13,326 nucleotides of DNA from an uncultured Oscillospiraceae bacterium (GCA_900547385.1 URGQ01000039.1:1-13326); one strand, 5' to 3'; positions 6,124 through 13,191 are shown, numbered from the stretch's first letter. The notes: generated by a model not told the origin, from the letters alone. Translations and numbers: made by a program.

Positions 6124-7204
6124 GTTCTTCCTCCTCTATTTCCGCCAGCGGCAGCGTGATGCAAAAGCTGGCGCCCCCCTGCGGGCGGTTGGCGGCGGTG
6201 ATCTGCCCGCCATGGGCATTTACTATGGTACGGCACACCGTCAGGCCGATGCCCATATTGCGGCGGTCGCTGCTGGTTTGCTCCGCGCGGGTGCGCATCC
6301 CATCAAAAACACTTTCCAGGCCGTGGCTATCCAGCCCCACGCCGTCATCCTCCACCCGGAGCTCCGCCTTGTCATTCCGGCGGCGGGCTGTCAGGGTGAT
6401 GTTCTTTACTCTACCCCCGTGCAGGGCGGCGTTTTCCAGCAGATTCAACAGTACCTGCTCCATCAAGGTGGCATCCATCGGGACCAGCAGCAGTTCATCG
6501 GGGACGGTCACCTGCACGGCAAAATCGGGGTACCGCCGGCGGAACTTGGCCGCCGCGCCCGCCATCACCTCCTCCACCGCCTCTGGCTGGGTGATGAGCC
6601 TGGTTTCGCCATCACCGTTCAGCCGGGTGATCGTCAAGAGGTTTTCCACCATGTGGATGAGCCACTCCGATTCCTCCTCGGCGCTTCGCAGCAGCTCCCG
6701 CTGCTTCTCGGGCGGCAGGGTATCCTGCTGCTCCAGCACGGTATTGATGGCCCCTGAAATGGCCGTAAGGGGGGTGCGCAGATCGTGGCTGACCGCCCGC
6801 AGCAGGTTGCCCCGGGTGCGTTCCTTTTCGTTTTCGGTCCTCAGGCGCTGCTGGTCACGGCTGCGTACTGTCATGGCGCTGGTGAGGATACCCACCACAA
6901 ACAGCGTTACAAAGGTGATGGGATAGCCGGGGCCGGAAAAGCTCAGCTTGGAAAAGGGCTCGGTAAAAAAGTAATTGGCCACAAAGACCGAAAGCAGCGA
7001 GCCGAGCAGGCTCCACAGGTAGCCATTGGTAAAAAAGCCGGTGAGAAATACTGCCAGCACAAAGATGACCGGTGCGGTATCCTCGGCGTAGCCCATCTCC
7101 CCCAAATACAAGCAGATGAGCAGCGCACACAGGTGCAAAAGCAGCATGGTGATGGCATCCTGCTCCCATTTGGTATAGGTTTCATTCCGCTCGATCGGTG
7201 ACAT
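6113..7204 (-). CDS. KdpD-like sensor histidine kinase with DUF4118 membrane domain
   Basis: A 363-residue membrane kinase. Residues ~18-112 hold about four closely spaced hydrophobic segments, with the Asn-Tyr-Phe-Phe-Thr-Glu-Pro (77-83) motif of the DUF4118/KdpD membrane domain. A coiled linker (~115-133) leads to the dimerisation domain with H140 in Ser-His-Asp-Leu-Arg-Thr-Pro-Leu. The ATPase domain shows N258 (N box), Asp-Asp-Gly-Val-Gly-Leu (286-291) and Met-Gly-Ile-Gly-Leu (317-321). The large cytosolic N-terminal KdpD and Usp domains of the full KdpD (about 900 residues) are absent. With almost no extracellular loop, it probably senses something in or near the membrane. It is encoded first in a two-gene operon with the regulator. 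The ATG start has GGGGGAG 7 bases upstream. Confidence 0.93.
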   Translation of the reverse strand: MSPIERNETYTKWEQDAITMLLLHLCALLICLYLGEMGYAEDTAPVIFVLAVFLTGFFTNGYLWSLLGSLLSVFVANYFFTEPFSKLSFSGPGYPITFVTLFVVGILTSAMTVRSRDQQRLRTENEKERTRGNLLRAVSHDLRTPLTAISGAINTVLEQQDTLPPEKQRELLRSAEEESEWLIHMVENLLTITRLNGDGETRLITQPEAVEEVMAGAAAKFRRRYPDFAVQVTVPDELLLVPMDATLMEQVLLNLLENAALHGGRVKNITLTARRRNDKAELRVEDDGVGLDSHGLESVFDGMRTRAEQTSSDRRNMGIGLTVCRTIVNAHGGQITAANRPQGGASFCITLPLAEIEEEEHDE

Positions 7205-7236
7205 TGGGCCACTCCCCCTTTCCTCTCTTTGGGATA

Positions 7237-7264
7237 ATCATACCATTTCCCGGCGTTTTTGCAA
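7237..7264 (-). promoter_or_regulatory. Promoter of the two-component operon
   Basis: On the minus strand, TATGAT (7237-7242) preceded by TGG forms an extended -10, 16 bases after TTGCAA (7259-7264). The leader would be about 26 bases. No CTTTAG repeats are visible here, so the operon does not seem to be autoregulated through the same sites as the divergent promoter. Confidence 0.6.
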
Positions 7265-7275
7265 GGTCCCTTATC

Positions 7276-7310
7276 AAAAAAATCCCCCGCGGATAAAAGC
7301 CCGCAGGGGA
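7276..7310 (-). terminator. Rho-independent terminator of the liv operon
   Basis: Minus-strand stem TCCCCTGCGG/CCGCGGGGGA (10 bp with one G-U pair, 8-base loop) followed by seven T's. It begins 4 bases past the livF stop codon and separates the importer operon from the two-component promoter. Confidence 0.9.
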
Positions 7311-7314
7311 ATAT

Positions 7315-8013
7315 TTATTTGCCGAGGTATGCCTCACGGATGACCGGGTTTTCCAGGAGCTCGCGTCCCGCGCCCTCCAGAATGATCTCGCCGGTTTCCA
7401 TTACATAGCCGCGGTCGGCGGTGTGCAGGGCCATATTGGCGTTCTGCTCGATGAGCAGAATGGTGACGCCCTGCTTATTGATCTCCCGGATGATCTGGAA
7501 GATATCCCGCACGATGAGGGGGGCCAGTCCCAGGGAGGGCTCATCCATCATCATCAGCTTGGGACGGCTCATCAGGGCGCGGGCCACGGCCAGCATCTGC
7601 TGCTCGCCGCCGGAAAGGGTCCCGGCCAGCTGCCAGTGGCGCTCCTTTAGGCGGGGGAACAGCTCATAGCACCACTCGATATCGTCATCCAGCTTATCAT
7701 GACGCAGGTAGGCGCCGATCTTCATATTCTCCAGCACCGTCATATCGGGGAAAACCCGCCGGCCCTCCGGCACCAGGGTAATGCCCCGCTTGACGATCTC
7801 ATCGCTGGGCTTGCCCAGCAGCTCCTCGCCATTGTAGGTGATGGACCCGGCCTGGGCCTTAACTTGGCCGGCGATGGTGCGCAGCGTGGTGGATTTGCCG
7901 GCGCCATTGGCGCCCACCAGCGTAACGATGCTGCCATCCGGCACCTCAAAGGAGATATTCTTTACGGCGCGGATCCCGCCGTAATTGACCTGTAATTCCT
8001 GTACTTTAAGCAT
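7315..8013 (-). CDS. livF: Branched-chain amino acid ABC transporter ATPase LivF
   Basis: The second nucleotide-binding subunit of the LIV-type importer, 232 residues from the ATG that overlaps the livG stop. Walker A is Gly-Ala-Asn-Gly-Ala-Gly-Lys-Ser-Thr (34-42), the signature Leu-Ser-Gly-Gly-Glu-Gln-Gln (133-139), and Walker B ends Met-Met-Asp-Glu-Pro (155-159). The switch region reads Ile-Glu-Gln-Asn (188-191), with Gln where many ABC proteins have His, as usual for LivF. A GGGGGTGG site lies 6 bases before the ATG. An in-frame start nine codons earlier lies inside livG and lacks a ribosome site. It works with LivG on the cytosolic face of LivH/LivM. It is the last gene of the operon. Confidence 0.95.
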   Translation of the reverse strand: MLKVQELQVNYGGIRAVKNISFEVPDGSIVTLVGANGAGKSTTLRTIAGQVKAQAGSITYNGEELLGKPSDEIVKRGITLVPEGRRVFPDMTVLENMKIGAYLRHDKLDDDIEWCYELFPRLKERHWQLAGTLSGGEQQMLAVARALMSRPKLMMMDEPSLGLAPLIVRDIFQIIREINKQGVTILLIEQNANMALHTADRGYVMETGEIILEGAGRELLENPVIREAYLGK

Positions 8014-8854
8014 CGAGATCCACCCCCAAATACGCGTCAATGACCCGCTGATCCATCTGGACCGCCTCGGGTATGCCCTCAGCGATCAGCTTGCCGAATT
8101 CCAGCACATAAATGCGGTCGGAAATGCCCATGACGAGGTTCATGTGGTGCTCGATAAGCAGGATGCTGAGGTCAAACTGTTCCCGGATCTCCCGGATGAA
8201 TTCGGTGAGCTCCACCGTTTCCTGCGGGTTCATACCGGCCGCCGGCTCATCCAGGATGAGCAGGCGAGGATCGGTGGCCAGGGCGCGCGCGATCTCCAGC
8301 CGGCGCTGCTGACCGTAGGGCAGGTTGCTGGCGGTTTCATCCTTCAGCTCGGCCAGACCCACGATCTCCAGAAGCTCCATCGCCTCCCGGCGCATCCGGG
8401 TCTCCTCCTTGCCGTTCAGATGGAAGGTAGCCGCCAAAAAGCCGCCCTTGGCGTGCATGTGCTTGGCAATGAGAACATTCTCAAAAACAGTCAGATTGCC
8501 GAAGAGACGGATATTCTGGAAGGTACGGGCCAGGCCCATTTTGGTGATCTGATCCGGCGTTTTGCGCAGGGTGGGCTTCCCTGCGAATTTTTCCACATCG
8601 CTGCCGAGATAATCATGCTTGGCACGGCCGGTGGGATGCTCGCACAGATAGGGCCTGCCATCGAGATACAGGCAGCCATTGGTGGGGGCATATACGCCTG
8701 TCACCACATTGAATGCCGTGGTTTTGCCGGCGCCGTTGGGGCCGATGAGGGCCACGATCTCGCCCTCGCCCACTTCCATCGAAAGGTTATCCACGGCTAC
8801 CACGCCGCCGAACTGCATTGTCACATTTTCCAGCTTTAGAACGGGGTTACTCAT
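8006..8854 (-). CDS. livG: Branched-chain amino acid ABC transporter ATPase LivG
   Basis: The start is the ATG that overlaps the livM stop by 8 bases, behind AAAGGCGG; a GTG three codons upstream is less likely. The 282-residue ATPase has Walker A Gly-Pro-Asn-Gly-Ala-Gly-Lys-Thr-Thr (38-46), the Q loop in Arg-Thr-Phe-Gln-Asn-Ile-Arg-Leu-Phe (110-118), the signature Leu-Pro-Tyr-Gly-Gln-Gln-Arg-Arg (178-185), Walker B Leu-Leu-Ile-Leu-Asp-Glu-Pro (198-204) and switch H236. It is about 25-30 residues longer than E. coli LivG (255). The extra, basic and charged, sits at ~70-100 between Walker A and the Q loop. The C-terminal LivG extension is present. It pairs with LivF to power the importer. Confidence 0.95.
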   Translation of the reverse strand: MSNPVLKLENVTMQFGGVVAVDNLSMEVGEGEIVALIGPNGAGKTTAFNVVTGVYAPTNGCLYLDGRPYLCEHPTGRAKHDYLGSDVEKFAGKPTLRKTPDQITKMGLARTFQNIRLFGNLTVFENVLIAKHMHAKGGFLAATFHLNGKEETRMRREAMELLEIVGLAELKDETASNLPYGQQRRLEIARALATDPRLLILDEPAAGMNPQETVELTEFIREIREQFDLSILLIEHHMNLVMGISDRIYVLEFGKLIAEGIPEAVQMDQRVIDAYLGVDLDA

Positions 8855-9959
8855 TTGCCGCACCGCCTTTCACTGCTTTTTGGCCGGTAAACAGATTTTT
8901 GAAAAACCGGCCAATCTTGCCAAAAAACGCGAAGATGGCATCCCAGCTGAATTCCTTTGTGCCCATCAGACCCTGGCGGTAGAACAGCACGATGACCATG
9001 ATGACCACCGAGAACACTACCATACGGAAACCGTGGCCGAGCAGCGGAACCTTAAAGGTGCCGATCATGGTGGGGTTATCCAGGAAGCGCAGCCACCACT
9101 CGCTGCACGCCACATACAGGAAGGAGCCCAGCACCGAACCGGTGATGGAGCCGATGCCGCCGATGACGACGATGAGCAGGATCTCATAGGTCATGGCCGT
9201 GGTAAAGTTCTTGGCGTGGGCATTGTACTGGAACATGGCCAGCAGCGCGCCGCCGATGCCCGCGAAGAAGCTGCTGGTGCAGAAAGAGAGCATCTTATGC
9301 TTCATCAGGTTGATGCCCATAGCCTCAGCGGCAATTTCATCCTCCCGGATGGCCTTAAAGGCCCGGCCGTAGGTGGAATTGATGAGCAGCACGATGATGG
9401 CGATACATACACCGGAAACGATAAACGGGAACAGGATGCTATCATAGCCCGTAAATTTGCGCAGGATGTTGGAGGCGTTGGTCAGCGGGCCCAGCTTCTC
9501 CCATTGGATCACCGCGCGGAGGATCTCCGCGAAGCCCAGGGTGGCAATGGCCAGGTAGTCGCTCTTCAGCCGCAGCACCGGCGCGCCGATGAGCGCCGCG
9601 AACAGCGCCGCCACCACACCGGCCAGGATTAGGGCCGGGATCTGGGGCATCTGGAACTGCACAATGCCGCCATCAAAGTACTGATAAACATTAATACGCT
9701 GATCCACCGGAATGGTAAGGATAGCATAGGTATAGGCGCCCAGCAGCATAAAGCCTGCCTGGCCCAGGCTGAACAGCCCGGTAAAGCCGTTCAGCAGGTT
9801 CATGCTGACCACCAGCAGGGCGTAAATGGCACCCTTTTGCAGCACGGTGGAGAGCATCGAGCTTTTTAGCGGGCTGTTATCGATATACAGCAGCACACCC
9901 ACCAGCACCGCCGCCAGAAGAAGGGAACAGATCAAATTGCGTGTTTTCTTGTTTTTCAT
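8847..9959 (-). CDS. livM: Branched-chain amino acid ABC transporter permease LivM
   Basis: A 370-residue inner-membrane permease with about eight or nine hydrophobic segments. Family hallmarks are Leu-Asn-Gly-Phe-Thr-Gly-Leu-Phe-Ser-Leu-Gly-Gln-Ala-Gly-Phe (56-70), Lys-Ser-Asp-Tyr-Leu-Ala-Ile-Ala-Thr-Leu-Gly-Phe, the ATPase-coupling loop Ala-Ile-Arg-Glu-Asp-Glu-Ile-Ala-Ala-Glu-Ala-Met-Gly, and Gly-Gly-Ile-Gly-Ser-Ile-Thr-Gly. The first periplasm-facing loop carries an aromatic/Gln-rich stretch, and a basic C-terminal tail extends past the last helix. The ATG start sits 3 bases after the livH stop with GAGAAGGTG just upstream. It forms the translocation pathway with LivH. Confidence 0.95.
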   Translation of the reverse strand: MKNKKTRNLICSLLLAAVLVGVLLYIDNSPLKSSMLSTVLQKGAIYALLVVSMNLLNGFTGLFSLGQAGFMLLGAYTYAILTIPVDQRINVYQYFDGGIVQFQMPQIPALILAGVVAALFAALIGAPVLRLKSDYLAIATLGFAEILRAVIQWEKLGPLTNASNILRKFTGYDSILFPFIVSGVCIAIIVLLINSTYGRAFKAIREDEIAAEAMGINLMKHKMLSFCTSSFFAGIGGALLAMFQYNAHAKNFTTAMTYEILLIVVIGGIGSITGSVLGSFLYVACSEWWLRFLDNPTMIGTFKVPLLGHGFRMVVFSVVIMVIVLFYRQGLMGTKEFSWDAIFAFFGKIGRFFKNLFTGQKAVKGGAANE

Positions 9960-9962
9960 CGT

Positions 9963-10871
9963 TTACACCTTCTCCTTCAGTTTCTCTCCAAACAGGCCGT
10001 TGGGCTTGATAAGGAGGATGATGATCAGCAGCGCAAAGGTAAAGGCATTGCTGAAGATGGAAATATCCTGGTTGGATTTGATGAATGTTTCGCAGATACC
10101 GATGATATAGGAGCCGATGACCGCGCCGGGCACCGAGCCGATGCCGCCGAATACCGCCGCCACGAAGGATTTAAGACCCGGCATGGCGCCGATGGTGGGG
10201 CTAACCTGCCCAATGTAGCTGAAATACAGGATGGAGCCGACCGCCGCCAGGAACGAACCGATGACAAAGGTGATGGAAATGACCCGGTCGATGCGGATGC
10301 CCATGAGCTGCGCGGTATCAAAGTCCTTGGCCACGGCACGCATGGCCATGCCCATCTTGGTGTGCTTGATCACGATGACCAGCGCGATGACCAACAGGAT
10401 GGTCAGCACGGGGGTGAGGATGGCCAGCCGCCGCACGGTAATGCCACCGATCTCAATTTCAGTGCGCAGCCAAGGGATATTGGGATAAGCCTGCGCCAGG
10501 CCGCCGGTGACATAGGTGGAAAGGTTCTGCAGCAGGTAGCTGACACCGATGGCGGAGATCATGACCGACATGCGGGGGGCGGAACGCAGCGGCTTGTAGG
10601 CCACTTTTTCTATCATCACGCCCAGCACCACCGTCAGGATCAGCGTCAAGATCAAACCAACAGCAATGCTGCCGGCCCCCAAAAAGCCGCTGCTCCAGCT
10701 AGTGATATAGATCATGATGAAGCCCGCGACCATGAACATATCGCCGTGGGCAAAATTGATGAGCCGCAGGATGCCGTAAACCATGGTATAGCCGATGGCG
10801 ATAAGCGCGTACAGGCTGCCGATGGTCAATCCGGAGATCAATATCTGGGCGTAGTAGGTAAAGTCATGCAT
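9963..10871 (-). CDS. livH: Branched-chain amino acid ABC transporter permease LivH
   Basis: A 302-residue permease. The ATG is chosen because GGAGG (10880-10884) is 8 bases upstream; the GTG two codons earlier would be only 2 bases from it. The family signature Tyr-Ala-Leu-Ile-Ala-Ile-Gly-Tyr-Thr-Met-Val-Tyr-Gly-Ile-Leu-Arg-Leu-Ile-Asn lies near the N-terminus, followed by Phe-Ala-His-Gly-Asp. The coupling loop (Met-Arg-Ala-Val-Ala-Lys-Asp... Met-Gly-Ile) and Gly-Gly-Ile-Gly-Ser-Val-Pro-Gly-Ala are present. About eight membrane segments. It is separated from livK by a hairpin-rich gap and followed by livM after only 3 bases. Confidence 0.95.
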   Translation of the reverse strand: MHDFTYYAQILISGLTIGSLYALIAIGYTMVYGILRLINFAHGDMFMVAGFIMIYITSWSSGFLGAGSIAVGLILTLILTVVLGVMIEKVAYKPLRSAPRMSVMISAIGVSYLLQNLSTYVTGGLAQAYPNIPWLRTEIEIGGITVRRLAILTPVLTILLVIALVIVIKHTKMGMAMRAVAKDFDTAQLMGIRIDRVISITFVIGSFLAAVGSILYFSYIGQVSPTIGAMPGLKSFVAAVFGGIGSVPGAVIGSYIIGICETFIKSNQDISIFSNAFTFALLIIILLIKPNGLFGEKLKEKV

Positions 10872-10934
10872 ATACACTGCCTCCGTAATAAAAAGGATAT
10901 GCCGGGAAAAATGGCGCTGCGGTCCCCTTTGCCG

Positions 10935-11049
10935 GGGCTTTCATCCATCGCCGGGTCAAAGCCCTCGCAAAGAACGCCGCACCCATGCCGTTTGTTCTAA
11001 ACGGCCACAAGCGCAGCGGGGGAAACCCAGTGGGTCTCCCTCGCCGCGC
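10935..11049 (-). other. Hairpin cluster between livK and livH
   Basis: The 218-base gap between the binding-protein and permease genes has no reading frame I would call. It holds a long imperfect hairpin (11011-11028 with 11032-11049: 18 pairs with two G-U and one mismatch on the minus-strand RNA, 3-base loop), a perfect 7-bp hairpin (10987-10993 with 10999-11005, loop 5), and a 7-bp inverted repeat (10935-10941 with 10958-10964). None is followed by a T run on the minus strand, so they are not classical terminators. A 3' stem that stabilises the livK message, so that binding protein outnumbers permease, is the usual explanation (as in malE-malF). Confidence 0.7.
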
Positions 11050-11089
11050 AGCCGTAGCTTTACATCATGCTGTTACAGCTTTTTTGCTA

Positions 11090-12286
11090 TTACTCGATGG
11101 CAACAGAATCGGCAAATACAAAGCCCTCGGTGGTAGCAGTCTTGATGATGGCGTAGCTCTTGATGGCATCGCCGTTCTCATCAAACTTCAAGTCGCCGGT
11201 TACCAGGCCGGGAACATCCAGCGCGGCCAGAGCGTCACGCAGGGTAGCGCCGTCGGTGGACTGAGCCTTATCCAGGGCGTAGTAGATGGCCATGTAGGCA
11301 TCGTAGCCGCAGGCAGTCACGGCGGAGATCTCTTCGCTGTTGGAGTTATCGGTCAGGCGGGCGGAATCTTCTTTCAGCCAGGCCTTAAAGCCCTCGGCAA
11401 AGGCATTGGCAGCGGGGTTGGTGTCATCGCCCTCAATGAAGAAGGTGGAGAAGTAAACACCGTCAATGGAAGCGCCAGCTTCCACTACACGCTGGATGAT
11501 GGAAACATCGTCCCAGGTATCGGAGGCGAGGATGCAGCCGTTGATGCCGGCCTCACGCGCCTGCTTGATGATGAAGGGGGCAGTCTCGATGGAGGTGGGG
11601 GCAAAGATGGCCTCAATGCCCTGAGAAGCCAGGCTAGCCATGGTGCCAGAGAAGTCGGTCTCACCGGTCTGGAAGTTGACTTCCACGACCTCGCCGCCCA
11701 GCGCCTCAAAGGCCTTTACAAAGTAGGTGCCCAGACCGGCGGAGTAGTCGTCACCGGCCTCGGTGATAACGGCAGCCTTAGTCACGCCCTGCTTCTTGGC
11801 AAATTGCGCATCAGCTACGCTCTGGAAGGGATCGATGAAGCAGACTCGGAAGTAATAGTCATTGCCCTGGGTAACCTGGGGATTGGTGCAGGAGGTTCCG
11901 ATCGCCGGGATCTTGGCCTGCTCAAAATAAGGGCCGCCGGCAATGGCGCAGCTGGAACCATAGGTACCCAGTACAGCGGTCACGCCCTTGGAAACCAGCT
12001 GCTGGGCAGCGGTGGGCGCCTTGGAAGAATCGGACTGGTTATCGGCATAGGTCAGCTCGATTTTGTATTCCTCACCGCCAATGGTAACGGTGGGATACAG
12101 AGAATTGGCGTACTGGATGCCGAGGATCTCTTTTTTGCCGCCGGCGCCGTTCTGGCCGGAGGTGGGTTCAAACACGCCGATGGTGATAACTTTTTCATCG
12201 GTGGGGGTGGGATTCTTTTCGCCGCCGCAGGCTACCATGGAAACGACCATGACCAGGCACAGCAGAATCGCGATCAGTTTTTTCAT
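11090..12286 (-). CDS. livK: Branched-chain amino acid ABC transporter substrate-binding lipoprotein LivK
   Basis: A 398-residue type-I periplasmic-binding-fold protein. The N-terminus has a Lys-Lys n-region, a hydrophobic core and the lipobox Ser-Met-Val-Ala-Cys (C20), followed by a short Gly/Pro/Thr tether. The mature part begins with Ile-Thr-Ile-Gly-Val-Phe-Glu-Pro-Thr-Ser-Gly and has the LIV-family stretch Gly-Thr-Tyr-Gly-Ser-Ser-Cys-Ala-Ile-Ala, where the amino acid backbone is usually held by Ser/Thr/Ala. Likely ligands are Leu, Ile and Val, though family members also take other amino acids or amides. The ATG has AGGAGG about 8-9 bases upstream. It is the first gene of the importer operon and probably the most abundantly expressed. 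Confidence 0.94.
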   Translation of the reverse strand: MKKLIAILLCLVMVVSMVACGGEKNPTPTDEKVITIGVFEPTSGQNGAGGKKEILGIQYANSLYPTVTIGGEEYKIELTYADNQSDSSKAPTAAQQLVSKGVTAVLGTYGSSCAIAGGPYFEQAKIPAIGTSCTNPQVTQGNDYYFRVCFIDPFQSVADAQFAKKQGVTKAAVITEAGDDYSAGLGTYFVKAFEALGGEVVEVNFQTGETDFSGTMASLASQGIEAIFAPTSIETAPFIIKQAREAGINGCILASDTWDDVSIIQRVVEAGASIDGVYFSTFFIEGDDTNPAANAFAEGFKAWLKEDSARLTDNSNSEEISAVTACGYDAYMAIYYALDKAQSTDGATLRDALAALDVPGLVTGDLKFDENGDAIKSYAIIKTATTEGFVFADSVAIE

Positions 12287-12329
12287 CTTTCTATTCCTCC
12301 TTATGGAATGATGGGATTGTACCTCCGAG

Positions 12330-12347
12330 GGCGTACACTTGTACGCC
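12330..12347. promoter_or_regulatory. Palindromic operator-like site in the livK leader
   Basis: Perfect 8-base arms GGCGTACA and TGTACGCC with a 2-base centre. It lies about 13-30 bases downstream of the predicted livK transcription start, where a bound repressor would block clearance. As RNA the 2-base loop is too tight for the full stem, so a DNA site is more likely than a leader hairpin. The cognate regulator is unknown. No T-box features are seen. Confidence 0.5.
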
Positions 12348-12366
12348 GGGGGAAGATATTAGTAGT

Positions 12367-12395
12367 ATTATAGCAACCGTTTCTCCGTTTGGCTA
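12367..12395 (-). promoter_or_regulatory. Promoter of the liv operon
   Basis: On the minus strand a perfect TATAAT (12367-12372) preceded by TGC forms an extended -10. It is 17 bases after TAGCCA (12390-12395), a 4-of-6 match to the -35 consensus. The leader to the livK start is about 74 bases and contains the palindrome at 12330-12347. Confidence 0.75.
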
Positions 12396-12646
12396 CTATT
12401 TTTTTATTGCATTTTCGTCGCTTTGCTCCTTAAAATCGCTCTTACTTGTCTATTTTGACGAAAAGAATTTGCAGGCTGCCCTTCATTTCGCTAAAGTGTT
12501 TTTCACTCCCGCATTTTTACTTTGTCCGTTGTGCGCCATTTGGGGACAGCTCTCTCTCCTTTTCATGTAATTTTGTGCAACTTATCGGCACGCCTTCCTG
12601 CATTTTGGCCGCAGTTTATTCGCATTTTGTTCTTATTATCCCTGCA
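12396..12646. other. AT-rich intergenic spacer between the divergent liv operon and the flavoprotein gene
   Basis: No gene is supported here. Poly-T runs lie just upstream of the livK -35. TTTTCGTC (12412-12419) and GACGAAAA (12457-12464) form a perfect 8-base inverted repeat 37 bases apart, of unknown meaning. A frame from a TTG at 12446 lacks a ribosome site and looks like non-coding sequence. I see no known riboswitch pattern. Confidence 0.6.
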
Positions 12647-12686
12647 TTGACTATCCCATTTTCTTGTGATACCATATAGGTATCAC
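12647..12686 (+). promoter_or_regulatory. Extended -10 promoter with an overlapping perfect palindromic operator
   Basis: TTGACT (12647-12652), a 17-base spacer, and TACCAT (12670-12675) preceded by TGA make a good promoter. The -10 and start region are covered by perfect inverted arms GTGATACC (12666-12673) and GGTATCAC (12679-12686) with a 5-base centre. A dimeric repressor bound there would block polymerase directly. The repressor family cannot be named from the site alone. Confidence 0.75.
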
Positions 12687-12706
12687 CAATTAAGGAGGAC
12701 TTTTTC

Positions 12707-13111
12707 ATGAGCAAAATTCAGAAAATCTACGATTATCTCAAAGAATGCAATGGCTTTTTCTTTGCCAGCTGTGATGGCGATAAGCCCCGCGTGCGCCCCT
12801 TCGGCTTTATGATGATCTTCGAGGATAAGCTGTACTTCGGCATGGGCACCCATAAGGAAAGCTACAAGCAGGTAAAGGAAAACCCCAATGTGGAGATCAG
12901 CGCCATGAACCCCGATGGCAGCTTCATCCGCGTCAAGGGCGTTGCCAACTTTGATATGCGTCCCGAGGTACAGGCCCATATGTTTGAGGTCTCTCCCAGC
13001 CTGCGCAAGATCTACAATGAGGAATCCGGCCTGACTCAAGCTACTTTCTACCTCACCGATATCGTAGCCGAAACCAGCAAGGACAATGTTTTCACCCCCA
13101 TCACCGATTGA
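12707..13111 (+). CDS. Pyridoxamine 5'-phosphate oxidase family (FMN-binding split barrel) protein
   Basis: A 134-residue small cytosolic flavoprotein. It starts with a short helix, then Phe-Phe-Phe-Ala-Ser-Cys-Asp-Gly-Asp-Lys-Pro-Arg-Val-Arg-Pro-Phe-Gly (17-33), the flavin-phosphate binding strand of the family. Lys-Leu-Tyr-Phe-Gly-Met-Gly-Thr-His-Lys (41-50) and Phe-Ile-Arg-Val-Lys-Gly-Val-Ala (73-80) follow. Size and motifs fit the short gut-Clostridia group of this family, which uses FMN or F420-like cofactors for small-molecule reduction; true PNP oxidase activity is unlikely at this length. The substrate is unknown. The start is ATG with AAGGAGG 8 bases upstream. It is a single-gene unit with its own operator-bearing promoter and terminator, suggesting an inducible stress or detoxification role (inference). 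Confidence 0.88.
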   Translation: MSKIQKIYDYLKECNGFFFASCDGDKPRVRPFGFMMIFEDKLYFGMGTHKESYKQVKENPNVEISAMNPDGSFIRVKGVANFDMRPEVQAHMFEVSPSLRKIYNEESGLTQATFYLTDIVAETSKDNVFTPITD

Positions 13112-13128
13112 TCCATGCACCACTCTTT

Positions 13129-13160
13129 CCCCCGGGCAGCCTTGTCCGGGGGGATTTTTC
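13129..13160 (+). terminator. Rho-independent terminator of the flavoprotein gene
   Basis: A 10-bp stem (CCCCCGGGCA and TGTCCGGGGG with one G-U pair, loop GCCT) begins 17 bases past the stop codon and is followed by a T-rich run. Confidence 0.88.
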
Positions 13161-13191
13161 TTTATCCCGGCCGAGTGCAGACCGCCGGCTC

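Noticed and set aside
5440..7204. True KdpDE potassium-sensing system
   Set aside because: The kinase lacks the cytosolic KdpD sensor and Usp domains, and no kdpFABC genes are in the window.
12287..12366. T-box or amino acid riboswitch in the liv leader
   Set aside because: The leader is only about 74 bases, with no T-box sequence and no terminator/antiterminator pair.
10985..12373. Long plus-strand open frame opposite livK (462 residues)
   Set aside because: It is the antisense of a clearly recognisable binding protein with lipobox and ribosome site. The translation is Gly/Leu/Ala-rich without family motifs, as expected from GC-rich codon bias.
12446..12679. Plus-strand 77-residue frame from a TTG upstream of the flavoprotein gene
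   Set aside because: No ribosome site, Cys/Phe/Ser-rich composition typical of AT-rich non-coding DNA, and it ends within the palindromic operator.
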